A stretch of DNA of 64,000 nucleotides, taken from contig NZ_CP129212.1 in NCBI RefSeq assembly GCF_030413175.1, positions 4,936,450 to 5,000,449 on the forward strand. The letters are read 5' to 3'. This DNA is from Bradyrhizobium roseum. Lineage in GTDB: Bacteria; Pseudomonadota; Alphaproteobacteria; Rhizobiales; Xanthobacteraceae. Below are positions 8,192 through 15,911 of the stretch, in pieces; positions within the stretch are counted from its first letter, which is position 1; each line of letters opens with the position of its first letter. The notes under the pieces were generated by a model. It was not told where the DNA came from. It did no database searches and worked only from the letters and a program-made list of their open reading frames with translations. A program made the translations under genes and the position numbers.

Positions 8192-8405
8192 TCACCCGTC
8201 CCCGGCGGCGGCCCTCGGGGTCTGGTCGATCTCCTTCAGCGCCTCATCGACGCCTTCCAAGTGAATGGCCAAACTCTCTAACCGAGCCGCGGTGATGTCC
8301 TCGCCGCTGGGCGACATGACCCTTGCTCCAGCTTTTAGGTACGCAATCTGTTCGCGGATGTGCTGCCGTTCGGCTCGAGCCCAAAAGCTCCAATCTACTG
8401 GTCAT
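8192..8405 (-). pseudogene. Small gene with a frameshift just after its start
   Basis: On the minus strand an ATG at 8405 is preceded by an excellent GGAGGAGG. Its own frame soon becomes low-complexity Arg/Ser/His sequence that looks non-coding. The +1 frame instead reads WSFWARAERQHIREQIAY, then LKAGARVMSPSGEDITAA, then RLESLAIHLEGVDEALKEI and ends QTPRAAAGDG with TGA at 8192-8194. That is a convincing helical protein of about 70 residues with no start of its own near the 5' end; the internal ATG would give only about 41 residues. A one-base loss or gain within the first few codons explains this. Confidence 0.6.
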
Positions 8406-8517
8406 TAACGCCTCCTCCTGTTTGAGAGCCACCAGGTTAGCACCTGCGGCAGCTTGACCCGGCCCTATAGCGTTGTACATAATTCTGATGAATTAAGTAC
8501 AATTCAAGGCTAAGATT

Positions 8518-9222
8518 TTGTCTGACCAAGAGAAAAATCAGCGCAAAGCGGCGATCGGTTACACACGGACCAGCTCCGCCACCAACGTCGGCGACGGCAA
8601 GGACAGCGTCCCCCGCCAGCGCAAGGCGATCCAAGCCTTTGCCAACAAGGCCGGCTACACGGTCGTTGCTTGGTTCGACGATCCCGCCGTCGCCGGTGAC
8701 GACATGATCGATGTACGTCCCGGCTTCGCAGCGGCGTTGGGGAAGATCGCCGGCAACGGCGTGCGCACCATCATCGTCGAGACTGCCAACCGCTTCGCCC
8801 GCGATCTGATTGTGCAGGAAACCGGGTATCGGCGCCTGCGCGCCGACGACATCAACATAATCGCCGCCGACAAGCCGGACCAGTTCGTCGACGACACGCC
8901 CACCGCTGTGTTAGTCCGCCAGATCCTGGAGGCCGTCGCACAATTCGACAAGGCGATGACGGTGGCGAAGCTGCGGGGCGCACGGGAGCGCAAACGCCGC
9001 AAGACCGGCGCCAAGGTCGAGGGCCGCAAGGCCCTCACTGAAACGGCCCCAGCGGCCGTGCAGATGGCACGCCAGCTGCGTGCACAGCAGCCCCGGATAT
9101 CGCTGCGCCAAATCTCCGCAGCGCTCGCGGAGACCGGCCACGTCTCGATCAAAGGCAAGGGCAGCAAGCGGCCCGGAGGCAATCCCTATTCGGCAAGCGC
9201 CGTTGCCTCGATGCTGGACTAG
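8518..9222 (+). CDS. Serine recombinase (resolvase/invertase family)
   Basis: 234-residue serine recombinase starting at TTG 8518. The catalytic motif is GYTRTSS near residues 14-20, with Ser19 as the likely nucleophile. Further family marks are the SVPRQRKAIQAFANKAGY helix, VAGDDMIDVRPGFAAAL, VRTIIVETANRFARDLIVQE with the active-site arginines, and the long E-helix FDKAMTVAKLRGARERKRR. The C-terminal 60 residues (PRISLRQISAALAETGHVSIKG) form a helix-turn-helix of resolvase type. It lacks the large C-terminal domain of phage-type serine integrases. It is the only recombinase in the element bounded by the tRNA repeats and hence the candidate integrase. Confidence 0.92.
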   Translation: MSDQEKNQRKAAIGYTRTSSATNVGDGKDSVPRQRKAIQAFANKAGYTVVAWFDDPAVAGDDMIDVRPGFAAALGKIAGNGVRTIIVETANRFARDLIVQETGYRRLRADDINIIAADKPDQFVDDTPTAVLVRQILEAVAQFDKAMTVAKLRGARERKRRKTGAKVEGRKALTETAPAAVQMARQLRAQQPRISLRQISAALAETGHVSIKGKGSKRPGGNPYSASAVASMLD

Positions 9223-9335
9223 CGCGGGTCAGCCGTGCGTCCGTTTTTCGGGGTCCCAGGACGCCGGCAACGCACCAGTGACCTCCGCAACGGCCTTGCG
9301 CGTCCTCCGTCACCGACGAGGTGTGCTACAGTCAG

Positions 9336-9358
9336 CCTCCGAATGAACGATTCGGAGG
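9336..9358 (+). promoter_or_regulatory. Hairpin that sequesters a Shine-Dalgarno sequence
   Basis: A perfect nine-base-pair stem with a five-base loop: CCTCCGAAT pairs with ATTCGGAGG. The 3' arm contains the GGAGG that serves the TTG start at 9368. Folded, it would hide the ribosome binding site of the first small membrane protein gene. It could act as a translational switch or a thermosensor-like element; a DNA operator is an alternative. Confidence 0.6.
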
Positions 9359-9367
9359 TTGCGTACC

Positions 9368-9637
9368 TTGACCATAGCTCTGCCCGATCGGTCGCCTGAA
9401 GTGAGGTGGCCTTGGCTAAGTTGGAAAATCTCGGCGCTCGCACTCGCCATTGTTCTCGGTTTCCTATCGTTCGCCGCGGTCGCAGACATCGCCAAGGAAT
9501 GCAATCGCGAGCCGATCCACCGCGTCACCTCTGATGGTCGCCTCCGCGTCGCCGGCGCGCAGGATGCCCGTGTGGTCAACGGGAAGCACCTCCGGTGCCG
9601 GCTCGCATGGGGCGACGTCGTGATCGCCCTCCCATAG
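9368..9637 (+). CDS. Small membrane-anchored protein, first of a tandem paralogous pair
   Basis: 89 residues from TTG 9368. It opens with TIALPDRSP and a W-x-WL element, then has one transmembrane helix (ISALALAIVLGFLSFAAVA) and a short outer or periplasmic tail with two cysteines (AKECNREP and KHLRCRLAWG). The next gene repeats the same plan, including the start (IA-PD), the W-x-WL, the EC after the helix, an S-x-GR segment and C-x-x-x-AW near the end. That paralogy supports both starts. The gene follows the recombinase by 145 bases. Function unknown; no family recognised. Confidence 0.65.
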   Translation: MTIALPDRSPEVRWPWLSWKISALALAIVLGFLSFAAVADIAKECNREPIHRVTSDGRLRVAGAQDARVVNGKHLRCRLAWGDVVIALP

Positions 9638-9654
9638 TCGCAAGGATGGATTGC

Positions 9655-9930
9655 ATGAGCATTGCGTCTCCCGACTGGGCACCGCTTTCAAAATGGCACT
9701 GGCTTGGCCGCATCTTCACGGCGCGATGCCTGCTGGCGCTCGCCCTGTTCCTGGGGCTGTCGCTTACAGCGGTCGCCACGCTGACCATGGAATGTCGCGT
9801 TAAGCCGAGTTGCCTGCTGTCAGCGAACGGCCGTTGCATCGCCACCGCGGGAGGGCCCGGCCACTTGCTGATAGTTGAACAGCCAAAGGTGTGCCGCACG
9901 AAGGTCGCGTGGGTGCTGGATCGTTTTTGA
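9655..9930 (+). CDS. Small membrane-anchored protein, second of the tandem pair
   Basis: 91 residues from the ATG at 9655, which has AAGGA eight bases upstream; an ATG at 9646 is in frame but overlaps that sequence. The layout copies the preceding gene: SIASPDWAP, WHWL, a single helix (ARCLLALALFLGLSLTAVA), then a tail with four cysteines (MECRVKPSCLLSANGRC and VCRTKVAWVL). The gene starts 17 bases after the previous stop, so the two are probably cotranscribed. Function unknown; export with an N-in, C-out topology is inferred from the single uncleaved helix. Confidence 0.65.
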   Translation: MSIASPDWAPLSKWHWLGRIFTARCLLALALFLGLSLTAVATLTMECRVKPSCLLSANGRCIATAGGPGHLLIVEQPKVCRTKVAWVLDRF

Positions 9931-10341
9931 CATGCCATCCGCTGCGCGAGGCTGAGATGATAGAACGTCCGCCAATATCCGTAGGTGACTGGATCAGGTG
10001 AATGGGACTGCGTAGTATCGGACGTGCGGCGCCCTGAGCTTGTTGCCACGGCAGGCGAGCCCTGTCCGCTTGCGGACCTTAGACGCCACGCCATCCGGTG
10101 GGCGCTCAAAGGGGCGTCGCTTGCAGCCGCCTACCAATCCCTTGGGTACATTGGCCTAATCACATCATCTCCGCGGCTCGACAGTTCGTCTCATCGTGGC
10201 TGACCGGCTAAGACGGCCCGAGAGACATGTCCCAGGATGTCCCCAACCTTGCAGCCTTGGACTGCCCTTTCTCGCTTCCTGTGATTTCGGCCGGACCGTC
10301 GCCTTGAAAGAGCTGGCGGACTCACACCCGTACCGTGGCTC
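9931..10341 (+). other. Island right end without a recognisable gene
   Basis: About 410 bases between the last small membrane protein and the right repeat. I see no convincing open frame on either strand; the long minus-strand frame across it is a shadow. It may hold recombinase binding sites next to the right attachment repeat. Confidence 0.5.
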
Positions 10342-10384
10342 TGTAAACCGAAGGTCGGGAGTTCAATCCTCTCAACCGGCACCA
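10342..10384 (+). repeat. attR-type direct repeat (copy of the tRNA-Thr 3' end)
   Basis: Exact 43-base copy of 6667-6709, from TGT to CCA, with no tRNA 5' half in front of it. It marks the right boundary of the island; core chromosome resumes with the methyltransferase ending at 10432. Confidence 0.92.
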
Positions 10385-10431
10385 TATGTCTATTGAAGTT
10401 ATTGGTCTTTCTTTCCCGTCCGGTGTGAACG

Positions 10432-11097
10432 CTAGCCGGTTCGAACAAACCGGAATTGCTCGGTCCGCCGTTCCAGGGGATCGGAACTGCGCTCGGTCAT
10501 CCGATAGCCTTCGTGCGCCGAGAGGAACGGTTGCGCCGGGATCCGGTGTCGTTCGTACCGCACGACCTTGTCGCTCGCGGACGGCAGCGAGCCCGGGCCG
10601 TTATCACTGAGGAATGACGTCTGCATCTCGCGCACTTCCGCCTCACCGTCGTTGGTTGGCACACGCCTCCACACGATCGCCGCGGGGCGTACCGCGCACA
10701 GCGACCGGACGACCTCGATCGGATTGGGAACGTACTGGATCGCACCGTTGGAATGCATCAGATCGACATCATCGAGCCAATCGGCGGCCGGGCCGATGTC
10801 GCTGAAAAACTTCAGCCTGTCCGTTGCAAGTTCGCTGGCGCGGCGAACCATCGCCTGGGTTTCCACGACGGCCCAGCGGATGTCGGGGTTCTGCAGGCGA
10901 GCCAGCTTGTAGTGCAGGCCTGCGCCGCCGCCGAAATCGAGCACCGTCTTGATGTCGGACACCAGCGCCCAATCGCCTTTCGGATCATAGGCTACGGTCT
11001 TGCGGAAGATCGTGTCGACCAGTTCTTCATTCTCGTACCCTTCGATCGCTTGGCCGGGCGGGAAGAGCTTCCTCCGAAGACGTCGTATCAGGCTCAT
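10432..11097 (-). CDS. Putative methyltransferase (TIGR04325-like)
   Basis: 221 residues. The SAM-binding region reads VLDFGGGAGLHY near residue 52, followed by IRWAVVETQAMV (acidic end of strand 2) and DLMHSNGAIQYV as the post-I segment. The FGGGxGxHY form and the length recall the TIGR04325 group of putative methyltransferases, often found in surface-polysaccharide loci. No polysaccharide genes are next to it. It is the first chromosomal gene to the right of the island, and its stop lies only 47 bases from the right repeat, so the integration did not break it. Confidence 0.75.
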   Translation of the reverse strand: MSLIRRLRRKLFPPGQAIEGYENEELVDTIFRKTVAYDPKGDWALVSDIKTVLDFGGGAGLHYKLARLQNPDIRWAVVETQAMVRRASELATDRLKFFSDIGPAADWLDDVDLMHSNGAIQYVPNPIEVVRSLCAVRPAAIVWRRVPTNDGEAEVREMQTSFLSDNGPGSLPSASDKVVRYERHRIPAQPFLSAHEGYRMTERSSDPLERRTEQFRFVRTG

Positions 11098-11640
11098 CTT
11101 CGATTGTTCATGGTAGCTGATTGCACTTCATACAATCAGAAATATCCAGAAACAATTCGGGCAGCAAGCTCCCGGTTGAACCGTCCCCTGAACAACTCCC
11201 GCCTCGACAGCAACTTTGGCGAGAGCGTTTCAAGCAAGGCGTGCCGTCAGCCCCATCCGCGGCCGGCCGCCGGCTTGCTCGAAGAAAACACGTTCAAAAC
11301 CGAGCGCAGCTTCATCGGCGCACGCAGCTATTTCCGCCACGTCCGAGCGATCGAATCAGGCCGCCGGACGGGACCAGCTCCAAACGTTAAAACCTCCGGG
11401 AGGGCATTCCCGGAGGTTTCGGAGGTTTAACGTAAGTAGTGTTGCGTCTCCGTGGAGACCAAGAGGCAACCAGAGCCGGTCGCCTTGGGATCATAATAGA
11501 TTACACAATTACCTGAGTAAATCATATTTTTTAATTTTCTGAGATTTTCAAGCATTCGTTACAGCGACTTACGTCCGTTTCGTGCCGCCGCCCCCATCCA
11601 TCGCACGACCGAAAATCAGCAGACCTCCGGATACACCAAG
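11098..11640. other. Intergenic stretch with one strong hairpin
   Basis: About 540 bases without a supported gene. A perfect twelve-base-pair hairpin lies at 11390-11419 (AAACCTCCGGGA and its complement around a six-base loop), followed on the plus strand by another GGAGGTTT. The stretch from 11480 to 11550 is strikingly AT-rich for this genome. A short minus-strand frame around 11250-11365 looks protein-like (AEIAACADEAALGFERVFF) but is closed by stops at both ends, so it may be a gene remnant. Confidence 0.5.
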
Positions 11641-11670
11641 AAAAACCCCCGGCAGTTGCCTGCCGGGGGT
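11641..11670 (-). terminator. Intrinsic terminator of the porin gene
   Basis: A ten-base-pair stem (ACCCCCGGCA with TGCCGGGGGT) around a six-base loop. On the minus strand it is followed by a T run, 25 bases after the porin stop. Confidence 0.88.
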
Positions 11671-11695
11671 TCTCGGTGTTTCAAGTCTTTCGGGA

Positions 11696-13225
11696 TCAGA
11701 AGTTGCGCTGAGCGCGAACGTTCAGGAACACAGTGCTCTGGTCCTTGAACTCGTACACAGTGGTCGGCTTGGGAGCCGCAGCCGTCAGGTTGGCAACGCC
11801 CGACATCTTCTGGTCGAGGAAGAATGCGCCGACTTCAGCCGAGAACGTCAGGTTCTTGACGGGAGTCCAGCGGGTGGTCAGACCCACCTGGGCAACGCTG
11901 TAGTCCGGGTTGCAGGTAAAGCCTGCGCCCTTGCCGACGGAGTAGTTGGCACACCACGCGCCCTTGGCCGAGGTCACGTCGAGCACGCTGCCGCCGTAAC
12001 GCACCTGGGAGTAGCTGCCCCAGAGGCTGGACGACCAGTAGGGATCCCAGTTGTGGTTGAACGCACCACGGACACCCCATGCGTCCACCAGCTTGAGTTC
12101 GCCGCCCGGCACGTAGACCGCGTCGGCGGTCTGGCCGAAGCCGATGCTCTGGTAAGCGCCGTTTCCGCTGCCGCCGAACATCACGAAGTTCGGCGAGGCG
12201 CCTGACGTCGAGATCACGGCCTTGGTGGCACCCTTGGAGTACGAGACGTCGATCTTCAAATCGTCGCCCGCACCGGTCGGGAGGTTCTTGATCTGCAACG
12301 CGGCCATCACCGCACCGCCCCACTTGTCTTCGGGGTGACCGGAGATTTCCGACAGAGCGTTCGGAACGCCACCGGCGCCGAGGATGTTGTAGGAAGCGTT
12401 CACGAGGTGCGCCATACCCGAAACCTGGAACAGACCCCAGGCCTGGTCGACGCGGATGTTGCCGACGATGTCAGGAACATGCGTGCCGCCGTAGGCGTTC
12501 GCGCCAGCCGAGGTGGCGCCACCGGCGACGCCGAGGTTGAGCACGGCGGTGCGGTTGAACACGGTCGGATCATCGAGACCGATGGTGGCCGACACGCCGT
12601 TGCCGAACTGCGCGGTGTACTGGATGTTGTTGACGCCGGTGACGTAGTCGGCGCCGCCCATCAGGAACGAGTTGTTGTTGCCCGGATAGCCATTCCACGG
12701 CGTCGCGTAAGCCGAAGCCGACTTACCGAAGGTGAAACCGGCGAACTGGATGAACACCATTTCAACGGCGACATAGCCGCCGCCAGCGGTGGAGAGCCGG
12801 TTCGCATCGAAGGTCGCGAGCGCGGTCGGGTTGCTGGTGCTTCCACCGAAATTGTTGAACTGGAAGTCGCCCTGACCGAAGGTGCGGACGACGCCGTATT
12901 CGGTGGCAGTGCGGGTATCGATCGTCAGCGCCATACGCGAACGGGACGAGAAGTAGTCACGGTAGCGGTTCTGCTGACCGAGATCGCCCGACCAGGCCGG
13001 CCCACCGTAGGTGTTGCCGTTGAACGTGGTGTCGACACGAACGTAGCCACCCAGCTTGATGCAGGTGTCGGTGCCCGGGATGTAGAAGAAACCCGCGCCG
13101 TACAGGGAGCAGATCCTCACGTATTCGACCGCTTTGGCCTTGACGGGAAGATCGGCAGCCTGCGCCCCGCTCATGGCGATGAGACCCGCCGCTGAGCCGA
13201 GAACAAGGCTCTTGATCACTTTCAT
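11696..13225 (-). CDS. Omp2b-type general porin
   Basis: Outer-membrane porin of 509 residues. The start at 13225 has GGAGG seven bases upstream, and the signal peptide MKVIKSLVLGSAAGLIAMSGAQA is followed by the ADLP mature start. The YVRICSLYGAGFFYIPGTDTCIKLGGYVRVD segment with its Cys pair is diagnostic of the rhizobial/Brucella Omp2 family. DYFSSRSRMALTIDTRTATEYG and the closing FLNVRAQRNF with a terminal Phe for barrel assembly are also present. It forms a trimeric diffusion channel. The gene has its own terminator and a divergent MarR-type regulator upstream, a possible but unproven controller. Confidence 0.96.
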   Translation of the reverse strand: MKVIKSLVLGSAAGLIAMSGAQAADLPVKAKAVEYVRICSLYGAGFFYIPGTDTCIKLGGYVRVDTTFNGNTYGGPAWSGDLGQQNRYRDYFSSRSRMALTIDTRTATEYGVVRTFGQGDFQFNNFGGSTSNPTALATFDANRLSTAGGGYVAVEMVFIQFAGFTFGKSASAYATPWNGYPGNNNSFLMGGADYVTGVNNIQYTAQFGNGVSATIGLDDPTVFNRTAVLNLGVAGGATSAGANAYGGTHVPDIVGNIRVDQAWGLFQVSGMAHLVNASYNILGAGGVPNALSEISGHPEDKWGGAVMAALQIKNLPTGAGDDLKIDVSYSKGATKAVISTSGASPNFVMFGGSGNGAYQSIGFGQTADAVYVPGGELKLVDAWGVRGAFNHNWDPYWSSSLWGSYSQVRYGGSVLDVTSAKGAWCANYSVGKGAGFTCNPDYSVAQVGLTTRWTPVKNLTFSAEVGAFFLDQKMSGVANLTAAAPKPTTVYEFKDQSTVFLNVRAQRNF

Positions 13226-13601
13226 TGTTAACCTCCAAGTTGCTCTGTGGACAAGGGCGGACCTCTGACTGATCCCCCAGAGGATGGTCCGCCCTTGCAA
13301 GCCGCCCAGTCGTTTCGCGTCTTCGGACACACCCGCATGAACGCGAGGGACTTAAGCGAACCACTAAAACGGAACGATCGAGGACCCCCCGGACCGTCTC
13401 CAGAACTATGCATGCGCATTTTACTTAATCAAAATACTTTATGAACTCAGCTATCTCTATCCCATCCGACTGTGTCGCAGCAGCAACACCGCTCCGGCGT
13501 ATGATATTTCAGCGCATCACACTGCTGGACGTGCCAATTGAATGAATTTCTTATGAAATAAGCTAAGGTGTCTTTCCAGGTACGGCGGAACTCGAACAGC
13601 C
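13226..13601. other. Divergent promoter region of porin and marR-type gene
   Basis: About 375 bases without a gene. The part from 13410 to 13560 is AT-richer than its surroundings, as expected for promoters. I could not define a reliable -35/-10 pair or a MarR palindrome by eye. Confidence 0.5.
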
Positions 13602-14141
13602 ATGGGACAGGAACCCCGCAAGGGATCGGACTCATCCAGCCGCGCCAAACGCGCCGAGTCCGGGGCGTCGGGCGGCAAGAACCACGACATCGCCCGACGA
13701 TTCGCCTGGGAGATCGCCGCCATCAACGTCCACCTGCAGGAGATTCGCTACTTCTGGGCCAAAACCCTCGGGGTCAGCGGCCCGCAATGGATGATCCTGA
13801 TGGCCTTGGCCGATCTCGACCAGGGCGAGGGCGTGCCGGTCAAGGTGGTGTCGAAGATGCTCCATGTCGACCCTTCCTTCGTGACGACCCAATCCAAGAT
13901 GCTCGAAAAGAAGGGTTTCATGCGCCGGAAGACCTCGGACGACGATGCCCGGGTCGTGCAGATGTCGTTGACCGACAAGACTTACAAGCACATCGCAGCC
14001 CTGGCTTCCCAGCAGGAAGAGCTCAACAACTTCATCTTTGCCGAATTCAGCGACCGCGACCTTGCCGAGTTCACAGAGAAGCTCACAGCGCTCAAGGCCC
14101 GTCTTGAGAAGGCCTGCCTGAAGGTTTCGATGGGCATATGA
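13602..14141 (+). CDS. MarR-family winged-helix regulator
   Basis: 179 residues. A polar N-terminal extension of about 30 residues is followed by the MarR fold: helix 1 (IARRFAWEIAAINVHLQEIRYFWAK), LGVSGPQWMILMALADLD, and the recognition region VKVVSKMLHVDPSFVTTQSKML. Its wing is KGFMRRKTSDDDARVVQMSLTDKTYK, whose DxR matches the family consensus. It presumably binds DNA as a dimer. Divergent from the porin and convergent with the hydrolase-like gene; neither is a proven target. Confidence 0.92.
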   Translation: MGQEPRKGSDSSSRAKRAESGASGGKNHDIARRFAWEIAAINVHLQEIRYFWAKTLGVSGPQWMILMALADLDQGEGVPVKVVSKMLHVDPSFVTTQSKMLEKKGFMRRKTSDDDARVVQMSLTDKTYKHIAALASQQEELNNFIFAEFSDRDLAEFTEKLTALKARLEKACLKVSMGI

Positions 14142-14152
14142 CGTTCACTGCT

Positions 14153-15253
14153 TCAGGCCGGTACCCGGTCGAGGCGATCGGCAACCCAGTCGAAGATGAA
14201 CTCGTTGGCCAGCGTGGGGTTGTCATGGTGGGCCTGTGCCGCCGCCGTCTCCGAACTGTCGAAGATCTTCAGTGAAATATCACGATGACGGGACTTCAGC
14301 CGTTCGAATAGATCGGTAACGACATCGCTCTTGAGCCAGCCCTGCCCGCCGACGGTGATCAAGACCGGGCAATGAAATCTCAGCCCGGGCCAGCTTTCCT
14401 CGATTCCTCCGCCAGCCGGCGCGAACCGATTCGTCAGGAATTCGCGCTCGTGGATATCCCACAGCCCGCCGTCGCAAACCGCGGCGGCGAAGCGATTGTC
14501 GAGCGCGATGCCACGGGCGGCAAACGACGACCCTGCGCCATCGCCAACGATGGCTATCCGACGTTCGTCGACATCGTCCCTCGTCCTCAGGTAATTCATC
14601 ACGTAGCTGATCGAAGACTCCAGATCGCGTCGGCCGACAATCGCCTCGAAATCGGCATCGGTGCCCGAACCGAGCAGATCGACGGCGAGCAGCGCCATTC
14701 CCCGCTCCCGGGCATAACGCGCCACCTTGAACAGATATTCTTCCTTGCGGTGTCCGGGGTCGCCGATGCACACGACGACAGGCGTCCGGCCGGAAGTGGG
14801 CGGCGCCGGCACGAAATAGCCTTCCAATGGATGGTTTTGCAGCCAGGGGATCTCGACCGTCTCACCGGCCGGCGTCACCTGCGCAACGTAGCGGCGGGCG
14901 CAGGCTCGCATCGACTCAATGGCGCGCTGCTGTCTCGCATCGGTGGAATCCAGTACGAAGGTTGCGGCCTGATAATAGTTGATCGCGCGCAGCCAATTGC
15001 TTCGAGCGGTGATCGCATGACCGCCCGCGAGCGCCGCATCGGCACGCGCGGCATTCAGGTCGGCGATCCTCAGCCACTCACGGTGCCAGGAGTCGGCGCG
15101 ATCGTGCGGATCGATCCGGCTCGCCACCAGGAAACATTCCGAAACCATCGAGCCGCCTTCCTGAGCCGCAGCCAGCAGCTTGAGGAATTCGGTCGAGAAC
15201 TCATCGTTGTCCAGCCATTTATCCTGGCCTTGCGGACTGAAGTGAACTGTCAT
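14153..15253 (-). CDS. Alpha/beta-hydrolase-like protein without the nucleophile serine
   Basis: 366 residues in the layout of the 2,6-dihydropseudooxynicotine hydrolase/FrsA-like group: a helical N-terminal half of about 130 residues (SNWLRAINYYQAATFVLD), then a hydrolase fold with PLEGYFVPAP, VVVCIGDPGHRKEE and MALLAVDLLGSG. At the nucleophile elbow, where GxSxG is expected, it reads GDGAG (about residues 237-241), so the catalytic Ser is Gly. The C-terminal AHHDN (His 342/343) fits the catalytic-His position. Either the protein is non-enzymatic or a serine just after the elbow (SS 242-243) is used. Its partner and substrate are unknown. Confidence 0.82.
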   Translation of the reverse strand: MTVHFSPQGQDKWLDNDEFSTEFLKLLAAAQEGGSMVSECFLVASRIDPHDRADSWHREWLRIADLNAARADAALAGGHAITARSNWLRAINYYQAATFVLDSTDARQQRAIESMRACARRYVAQVTPAGETVEIPWLQNHPLEGYFVPAPPTSGRTPVVVCIGDPGHRKEEYLFKVARYARERGMALLAVDLLGSGTDADFEAIVGRRDLESSISYVMNYLRTRDDVDERRIAIVGDGAGSSFAARGIALDNRFAAAVCDGGLWDIHEREFLTNRFAPAGGGIEESWPGLRFHCPVLITVGGQGWLKSDVVTDLFERLKSRHRDISLKIFDSSETAAAQAHHDNPTLANEFIFDWVADRLDRVPA

Positions 15254-15499
15254 TTACCGGCGGTGCTAAGTTGATTGCGTCAACTGTCTACTATTGTTCC
15301 GGTGTTGTTAGCCGACACAATTTCGTTAGGGGTCGGCGCATCATGCATGGCAGGCATCCCGCGCTGGGAGGCGCAACGTCAACCTGGTACCGTGGAGCCG
15401 GGCAACAATGTGGTTCGAACGCGTCGAAGATAGGACACTGGAACTCTTCATTGCTGGCCACGTTGCTGCGGCATGAGGATTCGGGAAGAAAACTGCAAC

Positions 15500-15724
15500 A
15501 TGGTTCTGCTGGCTGCCGTCACCCTGGTCAGCCTGGCGTTCGCTGGCGGCGCTGCACTGGTCGGCTCCGCCGATACAAGGCCGGTTCGGATAGCCGATCG
15601 CATGCAGGGCGCCACCGAGCCCACGCCGTCACCTCGCAAGGGGAGAACGGATGTCAGCGACCAACCGCTGGTCCGCGTGGTCGGCGAACGTTTCGTCCCG
15701 AACACAAACCCGCGCGAACGATAG
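15500..15724 (+). CDS. Small exported or membrane-anchored protein
   Basis: 74 residues from the ATG at 15500 (GGAAGAAA upstream); an ATG at 15473 is also in frame. An N-terminal hydrophobic stretch (VLLAAVTLVSLAFAGGAALVG) precedes a charged tail ending VVGERFVPNTNPRER. No family recognised. Confidence 0.5.
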   Translation: MVLLAAVTLVSLAFAGGAALVGSADTRPVRIADRMQGATEPTPSPRKGRTDVSDQPLVRVVGERFVPNTNPRER

Positions 15725-15911
15725 ACGCCGCGCCGTTTTTTTCTTCATTGAATCCGCATGGCCATCTGATGCCCTATGCACGCGGACAGCCATCAACTGT
15801 CACCGTTTTGTCACCTCGCGCGCAAAAGCGTGGGAGTTATCCACCACCGTCTCGCCATTCGCTTGCTTCCGCAAAAGCGGTTTGATCGAGTGAGTTCGGC
15901 CGAGGTGTTGC

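Larger units (their letters stand above)
6667..10384 (+). mobile_element. 3.7-kb genomic island integrated at tRNA-Thr
   Basis: The island is bounded by an exact 43-bp direct repeat: the last 43 bases of tRNA-Thr at 6667-6709 and a second copy at 10342-10384. This is the classic trace of site-specific integration into a tRNA 3' end with regeneration of the tRNA. Its cargo is a small open frame, a Fic protein with a small upstream gene, a frameshifted short gene, a serine recombinase and two paralogous small membrane proteins. No phage, conjugation or tyrosine-integrase gene is visible. Several cargo genes start with TTG, unlike most neighbours. The element may be a shrunken remnant or a very small island mobilised by its own recombinase. 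Confidence 0.85.

Noticed and set aside
6667..10384. Prophage or ICE interpretation of the island
   Set aside because: No structural phage, relaxase or type IV secretion gene is present in its 3.7 kb.
10191..10448. Second minus-strand frame giving PVERIELPTFGLQ
   Set aside because: Same artefact, caused by the repeated tRNA end at the right border of the island.
11250..11370. Short protein-like frame on the minus strand
   Set aside because: Closed by stops at both ends and without a recognisable family; at most a remnant.
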